From an uncultured bacterium (GTDB taxonomy: Bacteria; Margulisbacteria; Marinamargulisbacteria; SXXA01): 64,000 bases of DNA. Position 1 is the stretch's first letter; every line of letters begins with the position of its first letter. Made by a program: the position numbers and the translations under genes. The stretch lies in contig CAIPHK010000011.1 in assembly GCA_903864835.1 (NCBI GenBank), positions 83,390-147,389 of the forward strand, written 5' to 3'. The notes beneath the pieces were generated by a model that saw only the letters and a list, made by a program, of their open reading frames with translations, made no database searches and had not been told where the DNA came from. Below, one piece after another: positions 34,746-44,822 of the stretch.

Positions 34746-35755
34746 TATGAGGATCTCCGATGGCGACTCACTGCCGATAACGACCACTCCAACAGCAACA
34801 TTCCCAATACGATTACCGCCAATATCGCATATCGATCATGACGTCGCGGGGTTAAGTATGCGCGATAGTCCGCCTCTCCTGCTTTTCCGAGTAGAACTGC
34901 CAATTGAGGGGCCCCCGCTTGTTGCGATGACACCCGAATATAACGACCTCCCGTGGTGACTGCGATGTCTTTTAATACCGTTTCGTTGCGCTGTGTTATC
35001 ACAGTTTGTTTCGCCCGGTTTGTCTTAAAACCAGACGGTTGCCCATTTTCATCAAAAAGCGGGATAACGTCGCCTTTAGGGGTCCCAATACCCACCGTAT
35101 GAATCACAATCCCTTCGGCTTTAGCCGCCATTGCCGCCGCGCGATAATCCCCTTCAAATGCTTCACCATCAGAATAAATAATGACCGTCTTCCGCCCAGG
35201 AATCCCATGGTAGGCCGCAATGGCCGCACGAATCGGCGCGGCAAGATTCGTCCCCGGTATCGGAAGGTCCCCGGTCCTTATGTCATCAATAAACAGCTTC
35301 GCCGCCATATAATCGATCGTAAACGGGCATTGAATCGCCGCCGTGCCCGAGAAGGTCATTAGGCTGATCCGATCCCCCTTCAGCTGGGACATCAACGTCA
35401 CCAAATCTTCTTTTGCAAATTCAAGACGGGAGGGATTTAAATCCGCCGAATCCATACTTTGGGAGGTATCCACCGCCACTAAAATTGATTGGCCCTTATT
35501 GGTGGTCGATACATATTCAGTCCCAAATTGCGGGCGCAACGCAGCAACGACCAACAGAGTGAGTGCCATCACGGATAGAATCGTTTTTCTCCGCGCTACG
35601 ACTGCATCAAATCCATTCAGCACTTTGGTCCACACCGACGGCGCCAGAAACAGTGTCAGCCGTTTAGTCGCACGACGATAACTCCAGACCAGACCCAAAA
35701 TAACGAATGGAAGTCCCCACAACACCCATCCCCATGAGGAATAGAGCCAACTCAT
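34745..35755 (-). CDS. batB: BatB-like von Willebrand A membrane protein
   Basis: A 336-residue membrane protein. Two N-terminal membrane helices (about 10-27 and 60-77) precede a von Willebrand factor A domain. The metal-ion site DTSQS (ILVAVDTSQSMDSADLNP) is complete and is followed by RISLMTFSG and IIYSDGEAFEGD. A final membrane helix closes the protein. The start at 35755 overlaps batA by 4 bases (ATGA). It pairs with BatA, encoded upstream, and MoxR ATPases act on such VWA proteins. Confidence 0.9.
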   Translation of the reverse strand: MSWLYSSWGWVLWGLPFVILGLVWSYRRATKRLTLFLAPSVWTKVLNGFDAVVARRKTILSVMALTLLVVAALRPQFGTEYVSTTNKGQSILVAVDTSQSMDSADLNPSRLEFAKEDLVTLMSQLKGDRISLMTFSGTAAIQCPFTIDYMAAKLFIDDIRTGDLPIPGTNLAAPIRAAIAAYHGIPGRKTVIIYSDGEAFEGDYRAAAMAAKAEGIVIHTVGIGTPKGDVIPLFDENGQPSGFKTNRAKQTVITQRNETVLKDIAVTTGGRYIRVSSQQAGAPQLAVLLGKAGEADYRAYLTPRRHDRYAILAVIVLGMLLLEWSLSAVSRHRRSS

Positions 35756-36759
35756 GGTGCCGTCCTCCAAATCATGCGGGAGAGAACCAGTTCAATCGCC
35801 AAAAGAATCGCGGCAAGGCACAATAGCAACGGAAATAACTCGATATATTGATGGTAAATCTTGACTTTTGACGGCGTTGTTTCGAGTGTATCAATCGTTT
35901 TATATACAGTCTTCAACCCCTTTTCATCGGTCGCCCTAAAATACCGTCCCCCCGTGGTCGCGGCGATTTGCTTTAGCGTGACCTCATCAATTTCGGTCAA
36001 AATAGGGGCCCCATTTTCATCCGTCTCATATACCTTTCCTTTGATAGGATCCATATATGGAATAGGCGCGCCGCCCTCTTTCCCAATACCAATGGTATAC
36101 ACTTTAATTTTTGCATCACGGGCCGCCCGGGCAGCGACATCAGGCAACACCCCACCCGCGTTATTCACCCCGTCGGTCAAAAGAATCACGACCTTGGATT
36201 TGGCATCACTGTTCTTGAGGCGGTTAATCGCTGTAGCGAGCCCCAGCCCAATCGCCGTGTCTTCCCCCGCTTCACCTAACCGAATTTTGTCGACTAGTGT
36301 TGATAACACCAACCGATCCGTCGTCAACGGACACTGTGTTAACGCAAACGTCCCAAACGCAATCATCCCAATTCGGTCATTGGGCCGAGACACAATAAAT
36401 TCACGCGCTACTTTTTTGGCCGCTTCCAATCGATTATCGGGCGCAAAATCTTCAGCCGCCATACTACCGGAGACATCCATCGTGATCATGATGTCGACAC
36501 CTGGCTCAGTAATTTCGCTTAACTGTGTTTCAAGTTGGGGACGAAGCAAGGATAAAAACACGAGCCCAATCACGCCCAAGCGTATCCCTGGCCGCGCATT
36601 GACCCATCGGCGAACCCACCTATTTTCCAACGCCGCCGATGCAGATGCATTCGGAAACAAAATACCCTCTTTCCCCCCCCGATTGCGACGAATCGCCCAC
36701 ACCACAATCCCAACCACCACAGGAAGAAGTAACAGAATCCACGGATTAGCTAGCCGCAT
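35752..36759 (-). CDS. batA: BatA-like von Willebrand A membrane protein
   Basis: A 335-residue protein from the ATG at 36759. There are two N-terminal membrane helices (PWILLLLPVVVGIVVWAI and a second near 65-80), then a VWA domain with the MIDAS motif MDVSGSM and an NRLEAAK stretch. RIGMIAFGTFALTQCPLTTD and VILLTDGVNN follow, with a C-terminal membrane helix (LFPLLLCLAAILLAIELVL). It overlaps the upstream gene by 14 bases. It is a paralogue of the next gene, batB. Confidence 0.92.
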   Translation of the reverse strand: MRLANPWILLLLPVVVGIVVWAIRRNRGGKEGILFPNASASAALENRWVRRWVNARPGIRLGVIGLVFLSLLRPQLETQLSEITEPGVDIMITMDVSGSMAAEDFAPDNRLEAAKKVAREFIVSRPNDRIGMIAFGTFALTQCPLTTDRLVLSTLVDKIRLGEAGEDTAIGLGLATAINRLKNSDAKSKVVILLTDGVNNAGGVLPDVAARAARDAKIKVYTIGIGKEGGAPIPYMDPIKGKVYETDENGAPILTEIDEVTLKQIAATTGGRYFRATDEKGLKTVYKTIDTLETTPSKVKIYHQYIELFPLLLCLAAILLAIELVLSRMIWRTAP

Positions 36760-37693
36760 CAATGGACTCCTCAACATCCGGCTCGGCCAGCTGGGTCAGG
36801 ATTCCCCGAACCTTATCCACCGCAATCCGGCTATCCTCGATCGTTGGAACAAACTTCGCAAATTTGACCAGGTCGCAGAGGTGTAAAATCCGACCCACCC
36901 GCTTGGCAACCGCAGCGTCACATCGCGCGTCGATTTCACGACCCAGTTCCGTCGTGGTCATCTCAGCACTATCAATACCAAATCGTCCCCCGAGGTAGGC
37001 TCTTAAAATATCCGACAATGCCATATAGAACCTTAAAAAATCCTCGATGCCTAAGGTGGCGGTTTCGAGATCCATCAGAGCGATTTGCTCTATTGAACGA
37101 GTATCGATCTCTGGCACAAATTCAATCTCAGGCTGAGCATTCCGACGTTTCACAACAAGATAGACGATACCCCCGCCGCCAAGGACAACAAGCCCGCCAA
37201 GCAAAAGCCCCAACTGAGCGACAGGGGGGGCCAGGGGTGGGGCCGATTTGACATCCTCGATTTGATTGGCCGTCCCAGTTAACACCGACAGAACATCCAC
37301 CCGAATCTCTGGTACAACCAACGACGCCACCTGATGCCCAATTTTGTATTTAATGGTTCGTTCTTTAATAGTGAAGGCCCCTGTCGCAAAGGGACTCACC
37401 TTCACCACATACCGAAACACATTTTTGCCGGACTTTTTCTCCCTAATTTTTTTAGGGCTACTTGCTGAAAAGGGGGCACTAATCCCCGCCTGACCCACAT
37501 CAGCGAGCTGAATCGACTCATTGTATGTGACGCTCAATTCATAAATAAGAACATCGCCAATCTGCGCGGTTGCGGGCGTCACCGTCTGAACCGCAGTCAA
37601 TGGCGCCACCTCCGTCGCTGAAAGGTGAACACACACAAAAAGACTTACAATTCCTAAACCCAGCGCCCGCCGTGCCCAGCTACCAATGTCCAC
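36746..37693 (-). CDS. DUF4381-like membrane protein of the Bat cluster
   Basis: A 315-residue protein. The GTG at 37693-37691 overlaps the DUF58 stop and gives a signal peptide (ARRALGLGIVSLFVCVHLSA). A longer reading to 37840 lies inside the DUF58 gene. A BatD-like beta domain comes first (VQTVTPATAQIGDVLIYELSV, residues about 30-150), then a membrane helix (LGLLLGGLVVLGGGGIVYLVV). A cytoplasmic helical domain follows, with LRFYMALSDILRAYLGGRFG, EMTTTELGREI and LCDLVKFAKF, the DUF4381 pattern. Such genes sit between DUF58 and batA in many Bat operons. The large periplasmic domain is more than DUF4381 usually carries. Confidence 0.75.
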   Translation of the reverse strand: MDIGSWARRALGLGIVSLFVCVHLSATEVAPLTAVQTVTPATAQIGDVLIYELSVTYNESIQLADVGQAGISAPFSASSPKKIREKKSGKNVFRYVVKVSPFATGAFTIKERTIKYKIGHQVASLVVPEIRVDVLSVLTGTANQIEDVKSAPPLAPPVAQLGLLLGGLVVLGGGGIVYLVVKRRNAQPEIEFVPEIDTRSIEQIALMDLETATLGIEDFLRFYMALSDILRAYLGGRFGIDSAEMTTTELGREIDARCDAAVAKRVGRILHLCDLVKFAKFVPTIEDSRIAVDKVRGILTQLAEPDVEESIDAAS

Positions 37694-38552
37694 GAGCGGC
37701 AAAAAAACGAACCAGTGGGTTGATATAGGGCTGCCCCACCTGAACTTGTATCGGCAATAAATTAAGACGATGGAACAATGGGAGAAGCTGTTGCTCATTG
37801 GCGGCGGCAGTCTCGGCATACGCTCGCCGAACCTTGGCATTCCCTGAATTAAGAATCACGGTCTGCCGGGTTTCGGGATCAATCAGCCGAAGCCACCCGG
37901 CATCCGGCAAGGCCGTCTCTCTAGGATCACGAATCACAATTGGCACCACATCATGTGCTGCGGCGGCCAATCCCAAGGCTTTCTCAAACCCTTTATCCAA
38001 AAAATCGGATATTAAAAATACAATCGCGGACCGTCGTTGGGTTTTTGATATAAACCGAAGGGCCATATCCAGAGACGTTCCCTTTGATTTGGGAGTCACC
38101 GCAAGGACATCTCGGATCAAACGCAACACGTGCGACCGCCCTTTTCGGACGGGAATATGAGTCTCCACTTGGTCCGTGAACAACACCGCACCCACGCGAT
38201 CATTATTTTTCATCGCCGCCAGCCCGAGTACCGCCGTAATTTCAGCGATCATTTCCCGCTTGGTTTGATCCACGCTGCCAAAATCTCCGGACCCGCTCAA
38301 ATCCGCCGCGATCACAACGGTAAGCTCTCGCTCTTCGTTAAATAATTTAATATGGGGTTTCCCAGCGCGGGCTGTGACGTTCCAATCAATCTGCCGGACA
38401 TCGTCCCCGATAGCGTATTCCCGCACTTCCGCAAAATTGAGCCCCTGCCCCTTAAATGCCGAATGATATTCCCCCGCCAACATGGAATCAACGACACGGT
38501 TAGACCGAATTTCAATCCGCCGAATGGCGGCCATTAGTTCTGGTGCGATCAT
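37680..38552 (-). CDS. DUF58 protein
   Basis: A 290-residue protein with the DUF58 signature YAIGDDVRQIDWNVTARAGK followed by KLFNEERELTV (two adjoining stretches), near residues 45-75. A VWA-like fold with VVIAADLSGSGDF follows. There is no membrane segment. DUF58 proteins accompany MoxR ATPases and Bat VWA proteins and are thought to act with them in the cytoplasm. The start is 10 bases after the moxR stop. Confidence 0.9.
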   Translation of the reverse strand: MIAPELMAAIRRIEIRSNRVVDSMLAGEYHSAFKGQGLNFAEVREYAIGDDVRQIDWNVTARAGKPHIKLFNEERELTVVIAADLSGSGDFGSVDQTKREMIAEITAVLGLAAMKNNDRVGAVLFTDQVETHIPVRKGRSHVLRLIRDVLAVTPKSKGTSLDMALRFISKTQRRSAIVFLISDFLDKGFEKALGLAAAAHDVVPIVIRDPRETALPDAGWLRLIDPETRQTVILNSGNAKVRRAYAETAAANEQQLLPLFHRLNLLPIQVQVGQPYINPLVRFFAARGHW

Positions 38553-38562
38553 ACCCGGCTAA

Positions 38563-39552
38563 CTAAGGAACCTTTACCTCAGCAAAAATACGGTCAATGA
38601 TCATCTCCGCTGACACGCCTTCTGCGTCTGCCTCAAATGACGGGATCACCCGATGCCGAAGAACATCTTTTGCGATGGCCTTGATATCTTCAGGGGTCAC
38701 GTACCCCCGACGTTGAATAAAGGCATGGGCTCTAGCGGCAGCGATCATCGACAACGACGCTCGGGGAGATGCACCATATTGAATCAACGGCCCTAACGCC
38801 TCCAAGTTATAGGCCTTTGGATTCCGAGTCGCAGAAACAATATCCAATACATATTCTTTGATTTTGTCGTCAATGTAGATTTGGGTCACCACCTGGCGTG
38901 CTCGAAGCACATCATTAGGCCCCGCAACCGACTTCGCTGATGGCATGAGTGCCGTCGTCATCCGATCAATTATGATCCGCTCTTCGGCCTTTGATGGATA
39001 GGTCACATGAAGTTTCATCAAAAAACGATCCACTTGTGCTTCGGGTAACGCATAGGTCCCTTCTTGGTCCACCGGGTTTTGAGTCGCCAATACCAAAAAG
39101 GGCTCTTTTAACGAATAGGTCGTATCCCCAATCGTCACTTGTTTTTCCTGCATCGCTTCAAGTAATGCACTTTGAACTTTTGCAGGCGCACGATTAATTT
39201 CATCGGCCAATACTAAGTTGGCAAATATAGGCCCTAGCTTCGGCACAAATTGGCCCTTGGACTGATCGTAAATCAACGTCCCCAGAACGTCCGCCGGAAG
39301 CAAGTCTGGAGTAAACTGAATACGCTTAAATTCAACCGCGAATACCTGAGCAAGCGTCTTAATCGCAAGGGTCTTGGCCAGCCCCGGCACCCCTTCGAGG
39401 AGAATATGCCCGCCGGACAAAATCCCAATCAACAGCCGTTCCATCACGTACCGCTGTCCGACAATAACCGTGGCCGCTTCATTCAAAACGGCATCGACAA
39501 ATGCTGATTCCGCTTCCACCAACCGATTTATCTGCTGTAGCCCATCACTCAT
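38563..39552 (-). CDS. MoxR-family AAA+ ATPase
   Basis: A 329-residue MoxR ATPase, a chaperone-like AAA+ protein that works on VWA-domain partners. Walker A is HILLEGVPGLAKT, Walker B is LVLADEINRAPAKVQSALLEAM, and sensor 1 is VLATQNPVDQEGTYALPEAQ. The C-terminal lid has ASPRASLSMIAAARAHAF. It is 3 bases downstream of gyrA, with a GAGGTG box that spans the gyrA stop. Partners are encoded next (DUF58, BatA, BatB). Confidence 0.95.
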   Translation of the reverse strand: MSDGLQQINRLVEAESAFVDAVLNEAATVIVGQRYVMERLLIGILSGGHILLEGVPGLAKTLAIKTLAQVFAVEFKRIQFTPDLLPADVLGTLIYDQSKGQFVPKLGPIFANLVLADEINRAPAKVQSALLEAMQEKQVTIGDTTYSLKEPFLVLATQNPVDQEGTYALPEAQVDRFLMKLHVTYPSKAEERIIIDRMTTALMPSAKSVAGPNDVLRARQVVTQIYIDDKIKEYVLDIVSATRNPKAYNLEALGPLIQYGASPRASLSMIAAARAHAFIQRRGYVTPEDIKAIAKDVLRHRVIPSFEADAEGVSAEMIIDRIFAEVKVP

Positions 39553-39555
39553 TGC

Positions 39556-42081
39556 TTACACCTCTATCAATGTTGCGGTTTGATCTTCAGGATCATCATC
39601 GACTTCAGACACCGCGATAACCTCATCTTTTGAATCTAATTTAATGATGCGAACCCCTTGAGAGTCTCGCTTCTGAACCGAAATACTGGCAATTTTTTGC
39701 CGGCACAATGTCCCAGACAATGTCACCAACATGACTTCATTGTCTTTTTTAACAATAATCGCGTCCGTTACATAGTCGCCCTTAACCGTCTTTCGGAACC
39801 GTAGGCATCGAACACCGATACCGCCCCGGCCTTGGCCCTTAAACTCGCCGATTTTAATGTTTTTTCCATAGCCCATTCGAGTAACGATCAAGAGATGAAG
39901 GTTAGTTTCTTCATGATCGATCACATCCATCGAAATCAACTGATCTTCTGGCTTAATTTTTATTCCACGAACCCCGCGGGTTGCCCGACCCATTGGCCGA
40001 ATTTGATCTTCATCAAATCGAATCACCATCCCGTTAGAGGTAACCAAGACAATGTGTTTTTTACCAGTGGTGCGTTGGACCCACTTCAACTGATCGCCCT
40101 CGTCCAAATTAATGGCAATAATAGGACGATTTTTAAAGTGAATAAATTCTCTTAAGCACGTCTTTTTTACAGTCCCGTTTCGGGTGGCCATAAACAAAAA
40201 CTCATCGGATTCAAAAGTATCCACCGGAATCGTCGCCGTTACAATTTCATCCGCTTCCAAATTCAGGAAGTGGGCAATCGATACCCCTTTGCTCTGCTTG
40301 GAGGCCTCAGGCACTTGATAGGCTTTAATCTTGAATGTTCGGCCCGTGTTAGTGAAACAAAGAAGATAGTCATGCGTGCTGGTCACATATATTTGCTCGA
40401 TGTTGTCCTCATCCCGAGTCGACATACTATTCACGCCCCGACCCCCTCGGAGCTGGCTTCGAAACATCGATACAGGCATCCGTTTAACGAACCCTTTTTT
40501 GGAGAATAGAACCGCGACTTTTTCTTCAGGGATCAGGTCTTCCATGTCCATCTCACCGACTGAGTCACCGATTTCGGTTCGTCGTTCATCACCAAACTTT
40601 TCTTTGATCTCAAGTAATTCTGTTTTGATGATTCGGTAGACACGCCCTTCATTGGCTAAAATATCTTGTAAATCGGAAATTTTACTGAGGATGTCTTGGT
40701 ATTCGGCTTCGATCTTTCCGCGTTCAAGACCGGTCAATCGTTGAAGTCGCATATCCAAAATGGCGGTGGCTTGAATTTCTGTAAATCCAAACTGAGCCAT
40801 CAATCCGACCTTGGCTTCGTCTCCGTTGGCCGATCCCCGGATCAATTTAATTACTGCATCTAAATTTTCAAGCGCGATTCGGAAGCCTTCGAGAAGATGC
40901 AACCGTTCAGTGGCCTTACGAAGGTCATACCGGGTTCGTCGAACCACCACTTCTTTTCGGTGGGAAATATAGTGAGACAAAATTTCTTTAAGGCTCAAGG
41001 TTCGGGGGACACCGTTCACCAAGGCCACCATGTTGATTCCAAAACTATTTTGCAACGCGGTGTGTTTAAACAACTGGTTCAAGACAACCTCTGGAGACGC
41101 GTCCCGCTTCAGCTCGATATAGATCCGCATTCCCTTACGATCAGACTCATCCCGAAGATCAGAAATATCAGGAATCTTTTTCTCTTGGACCAATTCGGCA
41201 ATTTTTATAATCAGGTTGGCTTTGTTCACTTGGTACGGAATTTCATGAACAATAATCGCCGTTTTACCTTTTTTCTTACTCTCTTCGATACTCGTCCGAC
41301 TTCGGATAAGCACACTTCCTCGGCCGGTAGCATACGCCTGCCAAATCCCCGCCGTTCCACAAATAATGGCCGCCGTTGGGAAATCAGGGCCTTTGATATG
41401 AGCCATTAGCCCATCCAATTCCAGCAACGGATCATCGATCAACGCACAAATCCCATCCACTAACTCATTGAGGTTGTGGGGCGGAATGTTCGTGGCCATC
41501 CCAACAGCGATCCCGGCAGTACCGTTAAGCAACAAGGTCGGAATCCGCGCAGGAAGCACTTTTGGCTCTTCGAGGGACTCGTCAAAATTAGGAACAAAAT
41601 CGACGGTTTCTTTATCGATATCTTCCAATAGGGTCATACTGATCCGAGACATTCTCGCCTCGGTATATCGCATTGCAGCAGCGTTATCCCCGTCAACCGA
41701 GCCATAGTTACCTTGGCCATCGATCAGCGGATAGCGCACCGAAAAGTCTTGGGCCATACGCACCAATGCGTCATAAACGGCGGTATCACCATGGGGATGG
41801 TAGCGTCCCAAAACGTCCCCAACGATACGGGCACATTTCTTATAGGCACGCCCTGCGGTGTACCCCGCATCGTACATCGAGTACAAGATTCGGCGATGCA
41901 CAGGCTTTAAGCCGTCGCGCACATCGGGAAGCGCTCGCCCGACAATGACCGACATGGCGTACTCAAGGTACGAATTCTTCATTTCATCATCGATATTAAT
42001 GAATGCGACGTTACTCCGATCGGCTTCTTCTGGCGCTAACGCTTCATCTCCAAACAACGATGGGGTTTGTTCTTCTGTCAT
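39556..42081 (-). CDS. gyrA: DNA gyrase subunit A
   Basis: An 841-residue gyrase A subunit, which cuts and rejoins DNA. The N-terminus has [20 protein letters not shown] and [15 protein letters not shown]; the catalytic Tyr is in MRYTEARMS. The quinolone region reads [20 protein letters not shown]: Thr occupies the E. coli Ser83 position and Asp the Asp87 position, a natural state in several groups. The C-terminal domain carries six beta-pinwheel blades and a GyrA box QLRGGRG, with Leu where Arg or Lys is usual. An AAGGAG box overlaps the gyrB stop 11 bases upstream, so the two subunits are co-translated. Confidence 0.98.
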   Translation of the reverse strand: MTEEQTPSLFGDEALAPEEADRSNVAFINIDDEMKNSYLEYAMSVIVGRALPDVRDGLKPVHRRILYSMYDAGYTAGRAYKKCARIVGDVLGRYHPHGDTAVYDALVRMAQDFSVRYPLIDGQGNYGSVDGDNAAAMRYTEARMSRISMTLLEDIDKETVDFVPNFDESLEEPKVLPARIPTLLLNGTAGIAVGMATNIPPHNLNELVDGICALIDDPLLELDGLMAHIKGPDFPTAAIICGTAGIWQAYATGRGSVLIRSRTSIEESKKKGKTAIIVHEIPYQVNKANLIIKIAELVQEKKIPDISDLRDESDRKGMRIYIELKRDASPEVVLNQLFKHTALQNSFGINMVALVNGVPRTLSLKEILSHYISHRKEVVVRRTRYDLRKATERLHLLEGFRIALENLDAVIKLIRGSANGDEAKVGLMAQFGFTEIQATAILDMRLQRLTGLERGKIEAEYQDILSKISDLQDILANEGRVYRIIKTELLEIKEKFGDERRTEIGDSVGEMDMEDLIPEEKVAVLFSKKGFVKRMPVSMFRSQLRGGRGVNSMSTRDEDNIEQIYVTSTHDYLLCFTNTGRTFKIKAYQVPEASKQSKGVSIAHFLNLEADEIVTATIPVDTFESDEFLFMATRNGTVKKTCLREFIHFKNRPIIAINLDEGDQLKWVQRTTGKKHIVLVTSNGMVIRFDEDQIRPMGRATRGVRGIKIKPEDQLISMDVIDHEETNLHLLIVTRMGYGKNIKIGEFKGQGRGGIGVRCLRFRKTVKGDYVTDAIIVKKDNEVMLVTLSGTLCRQKIASISVQKRDSQGVRIIKLDSKDEVIAVSEVDDDPEDQTATLIEV

Positions 42082-42092
42082 CGACCGGCTCC

Positions 42093-44072
42093 TTAAACGT
42101 CAATCCAGCGTACTGTTTTGCCGTATTTTTCAATAAATTCTTTACGAGGCTCGACCTTACTTCCCATCAAAATCGAAAAAATCTCATCGGCCGATTCTCC
42201 GTCTTCTAAGGTCACCTGAAGTAATGTCCGTTTCTCCGGATCCATGGTGGTTTCCCATAGCTGATCGGGATTCATTTCACCCAGCCCTTTGTATCGCTGA
42301 ATTCCGACGTTTTCACGACCAATTTCTGTCAGGAGTTCATCCAACTGTTTGTCATTGTAGACGTATCGTTTTGTGCTTCCCTTTTTGACCAAATACAACG
42401 GAGGCTGCGCGATATACAACGCTCCCGCCTCAATCATTTCCCGCGCATGTCGGAAAAAGAAGGTCAGCAACAAGGTCCGGATATGTGCGCCGTCCACGTC
42501 GGCATCCGTCATGATAACTACTTTGTGGTAGCGCAACTTGGCCAACACCGCCGCATTCGCCACGTCGGCAGAAATACTCGGCGCATCCGCGTCCAAATCA
42601 AAGGTGGTTTCTCGTAGGCCTGAGATAACTTCTGGGCCAATCGCAGTAATCAGATTTCGGATTTCTTCATTCGCCAGAATCTTATCGAGTCGGGCTTTTT
42701 CAACGTTTAATACCTTACCTCGTAATGGCAAAATGGCTTGAAAATTCCGATCTCGCCCTTGCTTTGCTGAACCACCGGCGGAATCCCCTTCCACCAAAAA
42801 GATTTCACAGTTTGCGGGATTTCGGTCCGAACAGTCGGCCAATTTCCCCGGCAAGGTGGTACTTTCCAAACTACTTTTTCGTCGTGCCAATTCTTGGGCT
42901 TTTCGGGTGGCTTCCCGAACTCGCTGGGCAATCAGGGCTTTATTAATAATTGCCTTGGCGACTTTGGGATTGGTTTCCACAAAATTCGATAGCCCCTCGT
43001 CAACCATGGAGTCGACGATCCCTTTGACTTCGGAGTTACCCAACTTCGTCTTGGTCTGACCTTCAAATTGAGGATTGCGTAACTTTACACTGATTACAGC
43101 AGACAACCCTTCCCGAAGATCATTACCGGTCAGCACTTCATTTTTATCTTTAATGAGTTCATATTTCCGGGCGAAGTTATTCATTACCCGAGTTAATGCC
43201 GTTCGGAAACCGGCGACGTGGGTACCGCCTTCCCGAGTACGAATATTATTCGCGAACGACACCAATTGTTCATCATAATAATCATTCACATACTGGATCG
43301 AAATTTCTACTTCGTATTCATCTCGTTCGTTTTTGAGGTAAATAGGAGGCGTAAACAGAGGTTCTTTATTTTCATTAATATGTTCAACGTAAGAAACGAT
43401 CCCGCCTTCAAACTGGTACGTAACATCAACGAGCGCGTCGTCATCGCGAAGGTCCCGAAACCGAATCCGTACCCCTTTATTCAAGAAGGCCAATTCTCGA
43501 AGGCGATGATCCACTACTTCAGCAGTAAAATCGACTTCTTCAAAAATTGTCGCATCCGGTTTAAATGTAATGATTGTCCCACGATCCGCCGGCGCATAGT
43601 CTGTGGTTTCACCAATTAATTTTTTACCCACACCCCGATGATACGTTTGTATGTACTGTTTACCATCTCTGCGAACATCGACCTTGAGCCATTCGGCCAA
43701 TGCGTTAACAACAGACACCCCGACCCCGTGCAATCCGCCCGAAATCTTGTAGCCTTTGCCTTCGAATTTCCCCCCAGCGTGAAGCGTCGTCATAACGACC
43801 TCTACCGCAGGAAGTCCTTTTTCTTTATGGATATCGATGGGAATTCCACGTCCATTGTCTGATACCGAAACGATATTATCTTTATCGATGATAACGTCGA
43901 CATCGGTACAGTATCCGGCCATCGCCTCGTCAATTGCGTTATCTACAACCTCGAATACGAGGTGATTTAAGCCTGACTTACTGGTCGAACCGATATACAT
44001 ACCGGGACGTTTGCGGACCGCTTCAAGTCCTTCAAGGACCTTGATGTCGTCGGCTACGTAATTTTGGGTCAT
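42093..44072 (-). CDS. gyrB: DNA gyrase subunit B
   Basis: A 659-residue gyrase B subunit that provides the ATPase. It shows [36 protein letters not shown], the ATP lid [14 protein letters not shown], the Toprim [20 protein letters not shown] with the [13 protein letters not shown] loop, and [17 protein letters not shown]. Length fits the form lacking the E. coli-type insert. An AGGAGC box precedes the ATG. It is the first gene of a 16-gene run reaching bioD. Confidence 0.98.
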   Translation of the reverse strand: MTQNYVADDIKVLEGLEAVRKRPGMYIGSTSKSGLNHLVFEVVDNAIDEAMAGYCTDVDVIIDKDNIVSVSDNGRGIPIDIHKEKGLPAVEVVMTTLHAGGKFEGKGYKISGGLHGVGVSVVNALAEWLKVDVRRDGKQYIQTYHRGVGKKLIGETTDYAPADRGTIITFKPDATIFEEVDFTAEVVDHRLRELAFLNKGVRIRFRDLRDDDALVDVTYQFEGGIVSYVEHINENKEPLFTPPIYLKNERDEYEVEISIQYVNDYYDEQLVSFANNIRTREGGTHVAGFRTALTRVMNNFARKYELIKDKNEVLTGNDLREGLSAVISVKLRNPQFEGQTKTKLGNSEVKGIVDSMVDEGLSNFVETNPKVAKAIINKALIAQRVREATRKAQELARRKSSLESTTLPGKLADCSDRNPANCEIFLVEGDSAGGSAKQGRDRNFQAILPLRGKVLNVEKARLDKILANEEIRNLITAIGPEVISGLRETTFDLDADAPSISADVANAAVLAKLRYHKVVIMTDADVDGAHIRTLLLTFFFRHAREMIEAGALYIAQPPLYLVKKGSTKRYVYNDKQLDELLTEIGRENVGIQRYKGLGEMNPDQLWETTMDPEKRTLLQVTLEDGESADEIFSILMGSKVEPRKEFIEKYGKTVRWIDV

Positions 44073-44230
44073 GTCTTGCTCCTAGCGGGGACGTGTTAAG
44101 TTTTTTTGGATAAAACGACGTAGAAACGGCTTCTAGAAGGGCCACAAAGCCGTCAAAATAATCTTGTAATAATATCATAGGGGGCGTGGAATTGACCACG
44201 TTCAGAACAATTCTCGGCCCTCTCAGCGAA

Positions 44231-44264
44231 TTGCGGTCATTGCGGAATATTGATAACATTCCGC
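44231..44264 (+). promoter_or_regulatory. putative promoter with overlapping palindrome before the SxtJ gene
   Basis: TTGCGG (44231-44236) and TAACAT (44254-44259) lie 17 bases apart. A 7-base inverted repeat, GCGGAAT (44242-44248) and ATTCCGC (44258-44264), brackets the -10 box. The predicted start is about 3 bases before the ATG at 44269, so the leader would be near zero. A repressor at the palindrome would cover the -10 box. Sequence elements are seen; the function is inferred. Confidence 0.4.
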
Positions 44265-44268
44265 GATT

Positions 44269-44661
44269 ATGAACAATGCGACGTCTGACGCCTCCCGGTA
44301 CCGGCAGCAATTTGAGGCTGGTGCGGCGCTCTGTCTGATTCTCCTTCTCGCATTCTTTTACACACGCCATCCCCACTTTCTTTACGGACTTCTCGCGACA
44401 CTATTGGTCATGATGACGGTTCCGAAGCTACTCACCCCGGTTGCTGTTACTTGGTTTAGATTTTCTGAGATTCTCGGCACGGGAATGTCCAAGATAATTC
44501 TTGGCCTGATCTATATTGTTATTATTACTCCGATTGGGTGGACACGGCGGCAATTGCTACGCAAAGACCCCATGATGCTCCGATCGTGGAAACATGTCCC
44601 GACGGGATTTGTCACACGAAATCACCTGTACCAACGATCCGATTTGGATCGCCCATTTTAA
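44269..44661 (+). CDS. SxtJ-family small membrane protein
   Basis: A 130-residue membrane protein with hydrophobic segments at about residues 18-30, 38-60 and 72-90 and a C-terminal cytoplasmic tail with a Trp-Thr-Arg-Arg segment (TPIGWTRRQLLRKDPMM). This is the pattern of the SxtJ family, which I know as a regular neighbour of NodU/SxtI-type carbamoyltransferases and DUF5989 proteins. Both follow here. The gene has a near-leaderless promoter and no ribosome binding site. A role in presenting a lipid or glycan substrate at the membrane to the carbamoyltransferase is a guess. Confidence 0.75.
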   Translation: MNNATSDASRYRQQFEAGAALCLILLLAFFYTRHPHFLYGLLATLLVMMTVPKLLTPVAVTWFRFSEILGTGMSKIILGLIYIVIITPIGWTRRQLLRKDPMMLRSWKHVPTGFVTRNHLYQRSDLDRPF

Positions 44662-44674
44662 CGAGGAACACCCA

Positions 44675-44818
44675 GTGATTATTGATCTTATTCAGTTCAT
44701 GATGACTCGAAAAAAATACTGGCTGTTGCCCGCGCTGTTGGCATTGCTCATTTTAGGTACTCTCATCGCACTATCGGCAGGATCCGCATTGGCTCCGTTT
44801 ATCTATACGTTATTTTAA
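44675..44818 (+). CDS. DUF5989-family tiny membrane protein
   Basis: A 47-residue protein, smaller than most gene finders accept. The GTG at 44675 has a GAGGAA box (44663-44668) at ideal spacing; a longer reading to 44594 lies inside the SxtJ gene. The sequence has an amphipathic start (LIQFMMTRKKYW) and one membrane helix (LLPALLALLILGTLIALS). The end GSALAPFIYTLF is the conserved DUF5989 ending. These proteins go with SxtJ and carbamoyltransferase genes. The stop is 4 bases before the next start. Confidence 0.8.
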   Translation: MIIDLIQFMMTRKKYWLLPALLALLILGTLIALSAGSALAPFIYTLF

Positions 44819-44822
44819 CTTC

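Noticed and set aside
35861..36886. A 341-codon plus-strand open frame opposite batA
   Set aside because: It mirrors batA, which has clear VWA motifs; the antisense translation is low-complexity and shows no domain.
40897..41409. A 170-codon plus-strand open frame opposite gyrA
   Set aside because: Shadow of gyrA, which is complete and conserved on the other strand.
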